Part shown: positions 31,168 to 36,817 of the stretch, one piece after another
Layout of the letters: each line of letters opens with the position of its first letter
Numbering within the stretch: the first letter of the stretch is position 1
From: an uncultured Lachnospiraceae bacterium
GTDB lineage: Bacteria > Bacillota > Clostridia > Lachnospirales > Lachnospiraceae
Length of the DNA stretch: 36,817 nucleotides
Direction of reading: 5' to 3'
NCBI GenBank assembly: GCA_944380185.1
Contig: CALWGV010000027.1
Coordinates: 1 to 36,817 of the forward strand
The notes under the pieces: generated by a model
Told to the model about the DNA's origin: nothing
Databases searched by the model: none
Seen by the model: the letters and a program-made list of their open reading frames with translations, nothing else
Made by a program: the position numbers and the translations under genes

Positions 31168-31994
31168 GACGCAAGAATCGACAAAGATATCCATAAAAAG
31201 GATACCGCTAAAAACATCAGATCGTCCCAGGTAACCTTCAGCGAGGCAAGACGCATCTTTTTGACCCTTTTGTCCGTCGCCGCCAGGCGGTATCCCTTGA
31301 TCTCCAGGGCCTCCACCGTCGTGCGCGACCGCTTGGCCGTATTCAGCATCAGCGGGTAGAATGCATGCATAATGGTCTTTACCTGATAGGCCAGATATTT
31401 CACCTTGCCCCAGAAGGTCTGCGACGCCGGCGGATTGCCCCGCAGGCGGAAGGAGAGCAGAATGTTCTGAAACTCTTCCATGAGCATGGGCAGGATCCTG
31501 TAGGCATAGGAAATCGAAAAGGACAGCCGCTCCGGGCAGCCAAACCACATCAGCCCGTTGGACAAACGGTCCGGATCCAGGCCGGAAAAGACCGTAATGG
31601 AGGCCAGGGAGCAGCAGGCCACCTTTAGCGTCAGCGTCAGCAAAGGGACGATAGCCGAAGCGTCGCCGCCGAAAAGCAGGGTGACGATGAACAGATAGCC
31701 GGTCTGGGAAAAGACGCCGATGCCAAAGAGAAACAGGACGAGCCCCGCCACCCGGGCTAGCATCGTCGTCGCCACCACCAACAGGAAGCAGCCCAGCAAA
31801 AAATAGATATCGCTTACGAACCAGGGGACCAGCCCCAGAAACAGATACCAGACAATCAGGATGCGGGGATCCAACTTGGCGATCATCGTATCGTCGTTGC
31901 CGTAGGCGTTCTTCAGCACCTGGCTGCGCAGGAAATCAATTGTAAATTTATCTAAGATATTTTCCGACAGCTTCTTTTTTGCCTTCCTTTCCAT
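31155..31994 (-). CDS. ECF transporter transmembrane (T) component
   Basis: A 279-residue membrane protein with five or more hydrophobic helices (ILIVWYLFLGLVPWFVSDIY; FLLGCFLLVVATTMLARVAG; VLFLFGIGVFSQTGYLFIVT) and the two coupling-helix regions typical of EcfT (SFRLRGNPPASQ and ALEIKGYRLAATDKR). It connects the ATPase to the substrate-binding S component. The ATG at 31994 has GGAGG seven bases upstream and lies four bases after the ATPase stop. Confidence 0.9.
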   Translation of the reverse strand: MERKAKKKLSENILDKFTIDFLRSQVLKNAYGNDDTMIAKLDPRILIVWYLFLGLVPWFVSDIYFLLGCFLLVVATTMLARVAGLVLFLFGIGVFSQTGYLFIVTLLFGGDASAIVPLLTLTLKVACCSLASITVFSGLDPDRLSNGLMWFGCPERLSFSISYAYRILPMLMEEFQNILLSFRLRGNPPASQTFWGKVKYLAYQVKTIMHAFYPLMLNTAKRSRTTVEALEIKGYRLAATDKRVKKMRLASLKVTWDDLMFLAVSFLWISLSILASTIF

Positions 31995-31998
31995 TCCT

Positions 31999-33714
31999 TC
32001 ACCTCCGAAATGCCGCGGTAAATTCATCCACCGTATAGCAGTATGCCCGTTCATCCAGAGCACGTCCCATGGTAAAAATCTCCGGCGGGCGAATCCCCAC
32101 AAGGCGGGCGACTTCCTCCCTGCCGAATATCTCGTCGCGGTCTCCGTCCGCTACCACGCGGCCCTGGTACAGGACGACGATTCTTTTTGCCCACTCGCAG
32201 ACCAGCTGCATATCGTGGGTGGCGATCATCACCGTCTCCGTGACCTCCTTCATGGCCTCCAGAGCCTCCATGATCTCCCTGCGGGTAGCCATGTCCAGAT
32301 TGGCCGTGGGCTCGTCCAAAAGAAGGATTCCCGGATTGAGCGCAATGCCGATGGCAAGACTGGCCCGGCGCATCTGCCCGCCGGATAAAAGCCTTCCGTC
32401 CCTGTCCCTAAGTTCTGTGAGACGGAACTGCTCCAGCAGCTGTTCCGTCCTCTCCTTCCAGTTTTCCACGCCCCGCGCCTGCATGGCAAAGGCAATGTCC
32501 GCCTCGATGCTGTCCTTGATAAACATTTCCTCCGGGTTCTGGAAGACCAGCGAAATCTTCCGGGACAGGCTCTCCGTCTTCTTTCGCCGGATGCTCTCCC
32601 CGTCCAGCAGGACTTCTCCCGCCTGCGGCTTCAAAAGCCCCACCATCAGCTTCATCAGCGTGGATTTTCCCGCTCCGTTGGAGCCGATCAGGGCGATCTT
32701 CTCCCCCCGTTCCACCTTCAGGTTCAGTCCGTCGAAGACGACCCTGTCCTCTCCTTTTACCGACCGGAAGGCCATGGAGACATCGCGGAATTCGACGGCG
32801 GAGGGCGAAGCGGATTGGCTGCCGCCCTGCTCGTCCCCCTTGGCCTGCGCACACGCCGGACATGCGCCGTCCCAAACCAGGCCGTCAAAATATTTCCTGC
32901 CTTCTTCCACCGTGGTGGGCAGGGGGCCGTCGGGGAGGCGCACCCCCTTCCCCTGCAGGCTCCGGGCCGCCGCCGTCACCTGCGGAGGGAAGATATTGCA
33001 GTCCCGCAGTTCATCCACCCGGGATAAGGCCTCCCTGGCCGGCAGCTTCCAGCGGACCTGCCCGTCCTTCATCAGCACCACATGACGGCAGTAATCGGCT
33101 ATGTACTCGGTGTGGTGCTCAATGACGATGATGGTCTTGCCGTATTCCTCATTGAGCTTTCGCAGCACCTCATAGATGCGGTCCGCATGGCTGGGATCCA
33201 GCTGGGCGATGGGCTCGTCCAGGATCAGGATCTCCGGCCGCAGGGATACGGCCCCCGCCAGGGCGAGAAGATGGGTCTGGCCGCCGGACAGCTGCCAGAT
33301 ATAGTCGTCCTCCCTTCCCTCCAGACCACAGAGAGAAAGGGCCTCCTGCCCTCTCTCCCGGTAGTCCTCCATGGCGTAATTCATGCACGCATAGGAGGCG
33401 TCGTCCAGCACCGTGGGGCGGACGATCTGATTTTCAAAATCCTGGTACACATACCCCGCCCTGCAAGCCAGCGTTCCCACGTCGTTTTCCCTCGTGTCCA
33501 GCCCGTCCACCGTCACCTTGCCCTCGAAATCGCCGGTGATAAAGTGGGGAATCAGCCCGTTGAGCGTCTTGCAGAGAGTGGATTTCCCGCAGCCGTTGTT
33601 GCCGACAATGGCTAAGAAATCCCCCTTCTCGATCTCCAGCGACAGATTCTTAAGAACCGGCTCCTTCGCCGCCGGATAGGAGTAGGTCAGGTTCTGCACC
33701 TCGATGATATTCAT
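31999..33714 (-). CDS. Fused double ATPase (A-A') of an ECF transporter
   Basis: A 571-residue protein with two ABC domains. The first has GNNGCGKSTLCKTL, LSGGQTHLLALAGAV and ILILDEPIAQLDPSHAD. The second has GSNGAGKSTLMKLM, LSGGQMRRASLAIGI and ILLLDEPTANLDMATR. They correspond to EcfA and EcfA' in one chain. The linker between them (about residues 240-310) contains CPAC and a Gly/Ser/Gln-rich stretch. It drives uptake of an unknown micronutrient. The gene overlaps the S component by four bases. Confidence 0.93.
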   Translation of the reverse strand: MNIIEVQNLTYSYPAAKEPVLKNLSLEIEKGDFLAIVGNNGCGKSTLCKTLNGLIPHFITGDFEGKVTVDGLDTRENDVGTLACRAGYVYQDFENQIVRPTVLDDASYACMNYAMEDYRERGQEALSLCGLEGREDDYIWQLSGGQTHLLALAGAVSLRPEILILDEPIAQLDPSHADRIYEVLRKLNEEYGKTIIVIEHHTEYIADYCRHVVLMKDGQVRWKLPAREALSRVDELRDCNIFPPQVTAAARSLQGKGVRLPDGPLPTTVEEGRKYFDGLVWDGACPACAQAKGDEQGGSQSASPSAVEFRDVSMAFRSVKGEDRVVFDGLNLKVERGEKIALIGSNGAGKSTLMKLMVGLLKPQAGEVLLDGESIRRKKTESLSRKISLVFQNPEEMFIKDSIEADIAFAMQARGVENWKERTEQLLEQFRLTELRDRDGRLLSGGQMRRASLAIGIALNPGILLLDEPTANLDMATRREIMEALEAMKEVTETVMIATHDMQLVCEWAKRIVVLYQGRVVADGDRDEIFGREEVARLVGIRPPEIFTMGRALDERAYCYTVDEFTAAFRR

Positions 33715-34559
33715 GCCTGGGCCCTCTGCGGCTTTTCCGCTCTCTTTTTAATCACCAGAAGAACGATGATGCTGAGAACCGCTGCGGCAACGATGCCCAC
33801 GGCCAGAGCCGTGCTGCTCTCCGCCCAGTCGGCCTCCCACTCGATCAGAGGCATCCCGCTGGTAGCTAATAACTCTGCTCCTGCCGCCACCACAAAGGCC
33901 GCAAGACATCCCAGGATCACTTTCACGTTGATGCCGCCCAGGAAGGTTTTCTCCGTCCGGGGCTGCATGCCTAAAAGGGGCTCAATCTTTCCGTACAGGC
34001 GGGGCACCAAAAACAGGGTGGGCAGCAGGCAGAACAGAATGCCCGAGAACAGCAGATCGTTCAGGAAGGCAAAGCCCTCTGTGGCAAAAACGCTCTCCGG
34101 AAGTCCGGCCACAGCCTCGAAATCCTCCACCGCAAACTGCACCTTCATGATATCCACCAGCATTCCCAGGAAAAGCTGCAGGCCGGTGCCGGTGATGGCC
34201 GCCACGCCCACCATGGCGCGGTTTGCCGGATTCTTCACCATCCGGCCGGCCACATAGACGCCGATGGTCACCGTCAGGAACTTCTCCAGCTCGCCCAGGC
34301 CGCCGAACTGTCCCAGCATGATCTCGCTGAACACCAGCTCGCCGGTGGCTGCACCCAGGGCCGCCGAAAGCGGGTCAAAGAGCATGGCCAGGGTCAGCGG
34401 GATGAATAAGAAATACTCCACCGAAAACTCCACAATCCCGGCCTGGAAGCTGGGAATCAGCTCCGTCAGCAAAGTAGCGAGCCCATACAGAGCCATCGTC
34501 AATACAAATACCATCAATTTCTGAGACTGCGTTGCCGCCTCTCTTTTTGTCGTTTCCAT
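33711..34559 (-). CDS. ECF transporter substrate-binding (S) component, substrate unknown
   Basis: A 282-residue integral membrane protein with about seven hydrophobic segments, including LMVFVLTMALYGLATLLTEL, FLFIPLTLAMLFDPLSAALG, AMVGVAAITGTGLQLFLGML and VKVILGCLAAFVVAAGAELL. The membrane topology and position before the fused ATPase and the T protein identify it as a dedicated S component; it is longer than typical thiamine or riboflavin S proteins (about 190 residues). I do not recognise the substrate class. The ATG at 34559 has GGAGG nine bases upstream. Confidence 0.82.
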   Translation of the reverse strand: METTKREAATQSQKLMVFVLTMALYGLATLLTELIPSFQAGIVEFSVEYFLFIPLTLAMLFDPLSAALGAATGELVFSEIMLGQFGGLGELEKFLTVTIGVYVAGRMVKNPANRAMVGVAAITGTGLQLFLGMLVDIMKVQFAVEDFEAVAGLPESVFATEGFAFLNDLLFSGILFCLLPTLFLVPRLYGKIEPLLGMQPRTEKTFLGGINVKVILGCLAAFVVAAGAELLATSGMPLIEWEADWAESSTALAVGIVAAAVLSIIVLLVIKKRAEKPQRAQA

Positions 34560-34590
34560 CTTAATAATCCTCCTAAAAAATAGCCAGATT

Positions 34591-34602
34591 GATCTGCAGA
34601 TC
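34591..34602. promoter_or_regulatory. Perfect 12-bp palindrome in the ECF unit leader
   Basis: GATCTGCAGATC lies 31 bases upstream of the S-component start in a 126-bp gap that has no gene. It is a candidate operator, for example for the RpiR regulator encoded at the end of the unit. The promoter itself is unclear; the gap holds only AT-rich stretches and no riboswitch I could recognise. Confidence 0.35.
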
Positions 34603-34685
34603 TCTTTTTGCCTGCAGACACATTCTAGCATCCGGAAGATTAGTTTTTTATCATGTCTATGTAAAATGAAAATAAATTTTCTTTT

Positions 34686-36095
34686 TTATTGTAAATGAAA
34701 TTTTTTATGTCCTCTCGTTGTCCTCTCGTAATCCCTCCGGACGGCAAAGACCTGACGGGAAAGGAGGAAGAGGGCCGTCAGGTTGGGGATCGCCATCAGG
34801 CCGTTGCAGACGTCTGCCAGCTCCCACACCAGCCCCAGGGAGGCCACGGAGCCCAGGCTCACCACAAAGACATAGGCCATCTTATAGAGAAGCACGGCCC
34901 CCTCGCCGAAGAGATATTCCGTGGCCCTCTCCCCGTAGTAGGACCAGCCCACCAGACTGCCGAAGGCGAAAAGGGCCAGGCACAGGGCGATCAGCTGGTC
35001 GCCCCAGGGCAGGACCAGCGAAAAGCAGCGCATGGTCAGGGCCGCCCCGTCCAGTCCCGCCAGGCTCTGCGAATCGGCTGCCGCCGTGGTCAGGATTACC
35101 AGGGCCGTCACCGTGCAGACCACAATGGTATCGGCAAACACCTCAAAGATTCCCCACATTCCCTGCTCGGCCGGTTCCTTCGTATCCGCCGCGCTGTGGG
35201 CAAAGACCGAAGCGCCCAGCCCGGCCTCATTGGTAAATACCCCTCTGGCTACGCCGATGCGCATGGCCCTCGCGATCCCATAGCCGGCAAAGCCGGAGAC
35301 GGCCGGGCGCAGACGAAAAGCCTCCCGGAAGATCAGCCCAAAGGCCGCCGGAATCTGCTCCGCCCGAAAGATAAGGACCACCGCCGCCCCTCCCATATAG
35401 AGGAACACCATAAAGGGCACCAGCCGCTCCGCCAGGGCGCTGATCCGCCGGATGCCCCCTAAAAGCACCACCCCCACCACAAAGGCCGCCGCCACGCCGG
35501 TAATCCACCCCGGCACGCCGAAGGCCTCCTGGAGACTGCCGGCCATCGAGTGGATCTGGGCCACATTGCCCACGCCGAAGGAGGCCATCATGCAGAGGAA
35601 GGCAAAAGAGACCGCCAGCCACTTGGCATGGAGCCCCTTCTCCATATAGGACATGGGGCCGCCACTATAGTTTCCCTCCCGGTCCCGTCCCCGGTACAGG
35701 ATGCCCAGGGCCTTCTCCGCAAAACCGGTCATCATCCCCAGGACGGAGCTTACCCACATCCAGAAAACGGCCCCCGGCCCTCCGGCGGTGATGGCCGTCG
35801 CCACCCCTACGATATTTCCGGTTCCCACAGTGGCCGCCAGGGCCGTGCAGATGGACTGCCGCTGGGAGATCCCCTGTCTCTTTGAAGGCTCCCCCTTGCT
35901 ATTTTTCTTTCGGCCAAACAGCTGCGCCCAGGTGTATTGCAGCCACAAGCCGGCCCGGCGCAGCTGAAACCAGCCCGTCCCCCAGGAAAAGTAGAGCCCC
36001 GCCGCCAAAAAGAAAATCAGCATGCAGGGCCACTCCCACAATATTTTATCCAGCCAATCCAAAACCGCCCGAAGGCTTTCCCAAACCGCCGCCAT
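34686..36095 (-). CDS. AGCS-family sodium:alanine/glycine symporter
   Basis: A 469-residue symporter with about eleven transmembrane segments. Family signatures are CTALAATVGTGNIVGVATAI near residue 85 and the stretch from RIGVARGVFTNEAGLGASVF to AHSAADTKEP. It imports small neutral amino acids with sodium or protons. GGAGG lies five bases before the ATG. It is transcribed in the same direction as the ECF genes but separated by a 126-bp gap, so it need not share their control. Confidence 0.93.
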   Translation of the reverse strand: MAAVWESLRAVLDWLDKILWEWPCMLIFFLAAGLYFSWGTGWFQLRRAGLWLQYTWAQLFGRKKNSKGEPSKRQGISQRQSICTALAATVGTGNIVGVATAITAGGPGAVFWMWVSSVLGMMTGFAEKALGILYRGRDREGNYSGGPMSYMEKGLHAKWLAVSFAFLCMMASFGVGNVAQIHSMAGSLQEAFGVPGWITGVAAAFVVGVVLLGGIRRISALAERLVPFMVFLYMGGAAVVLIFRAEQIPAAFGLIFREAFRLRPAVSGFAGYGIARAMRIGVARGVFTNEAGLGASVFAHSAADTKEPAEQGMWGIFEVFADTIVVCTVTALVILTTAAADSQSLAGLDGAALTMRCFSLVLPWGDQLIALCLALFAFGSLVGWSYYGERATEYLFGEGAVLLYKMAYVFVVSLGSVASLGLVWELADVCNGLMAIPNLTALFLLSRQVFAVRRDYERTTRGHKKFHLQ

Positions 36096-36123
36096 ACCGG
36101 CCTCCGCCTCTTTATCCTCGGTA

Positions 36124-36804
36124 CTATTCTACGAAGATACCGTCCAAAACAGAACCGGCCCTCTCCTTTCTTGCATCAAACTGGCCGTAAAAATCCGCCG
36201 TCCCATCGTAGGGCGTCAGAAAGAAAAGCCGCAGCAAGAGAAGGCTGACGCTCCTTCTCGCCTCGTCCCCGTTCCGGTCGGCGCCCTGGCGGCAGCGGGT
36301 CAAAAGCCCGTGCCAGTCCCGGATATAGTCCTCGTATCGGTCCAGCTGCGGGATTCCCAGCCATTTGCGGATCCGCACCTTGGCCTTGCCCGGCTTCGGA
36401 CACTGATCCAGCTGCAGATAATAGCGAAAATCCCCGTTCTCATAATACCGGCCCAGCGGAAACAGGCGGCACAGGCCCGGACGAAACCCATGGATCCGGC
36501 AGCGGCCTTCCTCGTTTAAAAAGCCGCAGGCCTCCTCCCCATCCTCCCGCTTCTGAAGCTTCAGATGGGGCAGGATCAGCCCATCGTCCAGGCCCAGCTC
36601 CGCGTAGCCTGCCTGCAAAAGCTCCTCCATCGTCCGCCCTGTCCCCTTTGCCAGTTCATAGGTATCCCAGGGGTCGAGCACGATGGAATCCCCCGCCGTC
36701 TGGCAGCAGCTGTGACAGCCCTCGCAGCCGCCGCAGTCCGCCCTTACCATATCCTCCGCACCGTAGAGCTTCTGAAGCTCCCGGATGTCCACTTCCCGCC
36801 TCAT
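36124..36804 (-). CDS. YkgJ-type cysteine cluster protein
   Basis: A 226-residue soluble protein with the YkgJ (CxxCxxC) metal-binding family pattern: CGGCEGCHSCC at about 24-34, then the second cluster CGFLNEEGRCRIHGFRPGLC followed by RLFPLG. Such proteins bind zinc or an iron-sulfur cluster; their role is unknown. The start at 36804 is 13 bases from the window end, with AAGGATAAG upstream. The stop is 28 bases from the symporter start, so the two may form an operon. Confidence 0.88.
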   Translation of the reverse strand: MRREVDIRELQKLYGAEDMVRADCGGCEGCHSCCQTAGDSIVLDPWDTYELAKGTGRTMEELLQAGYAELGLDDGLILPHLKLQKREDGEEACGFLNEEGRCRIHGFRPGLCRLFPLGRYYENGDFRYYLQLDQCPKPGKAKVRIRKWLGIPQLDRYEDYIRDWHGLLTRCRQGADRNGDEARRSVSLLLLRLFFLTPYDGTADFYGQFDARKERAGSVLDGIFVE

Positions 36805-36817
36805 CTTATCCTTATTC

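Noticed and set aside
34560-34685. Riboswitch upstream of the ECF S component
   Set aside because: The 126-bp gap is mostly AT-rich, with no recognisable conserved core of TPP, FMN, cobalamin, preQ1 or folate riboswitches and no terminator pair.
1-36817. CRISPR array
   Set aside because: No series of regularly spaced repeats of 24-40 bases was found; the repeats present are the toxin duplication, small palindromes and 15-bp tandem copies.

Overview
The window reads as chromosome from an anaerobic, endospore-forming Firmicute, most likely a Lachnospiraceae-type Clostridium relative. The evidence is a complete spoIIIAA-AH operon, spo0A, spoIVB, the clostridial asp23-nusB-xseA-xseB-ispA-tlyA-nadK-argR-recN cluster, strong AGGAGG ribosome binding sites, and ECF and AGCS transporters of the gut-clostridial kind. 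No species can be named from this alone.

Positions 1 to about 11,330 are an AT-richer phage-derived element. Read on the minus strand from a divergently transcribed XRE repressor (10133-10885), it holds a small excisionase-like HTH protein, a short orphan, a TOPRIM primase, a D5-type helicase, an HNH endonuclease, two small orphans, a probable small terminase, two unrecognised proteins and a tail tape measure gene split by an in-frame TGA. No integrase, large terminase, portal, capsid or lysis gene is present. This could be a phage satellite (PICI-like) or a deletion remnant. Two copies of a small hydrophobic toxin gene, in an ungapped 192-bp direct repeat (94% identical by eye), bracket the element. 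The left copy has every part of a type I toxin-antitoxin locus: a toxin promoter, an antisense RNA promoter, and an antisense terminator that overlaps the toxin 3' end. The right copy has a different C-terminus and no visible antisense gene.

From 11,333 onward the sequence is GC-richer core chromosome. glgA and spo0A are on the minus strand. spoIVB is on the plus strand, inverted relative to the recN-spoIVB-spo0A order known from Bacillus, and 0A-box matches lie between spo0A and spoIVB. The run recN, argR, nadK, tlyA, ispA, xseB, xseA, nusB, asp23 is transcribed leftward from a good sigma-A promoter upstream of asp23. The order matches other Firmicutes except that dxs is missing and a roughly 100-nt palindrome sits between nusB and asp23. 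The eight-gene spoIIIA operon (22,879-28,282) follows, with a sigma-E-like promoter; it encodes the mother-cell side of the forespore feeding channel.

From 28,516 to the end lie an alpha/beta-hydrolase esterase (plus strand), then on the minus strand an RpiR-type regulator, a PHP phosphoesterase and a complete ECF transporter (T, fused A-A', S). They look like one transcription unit running S to A to T to PHP to RpiR, interrupted by small palindromic and tandem repeats. An AGCS amino acid:cation symporter and a cysteine-cluster YkgJ-type protein close the window.
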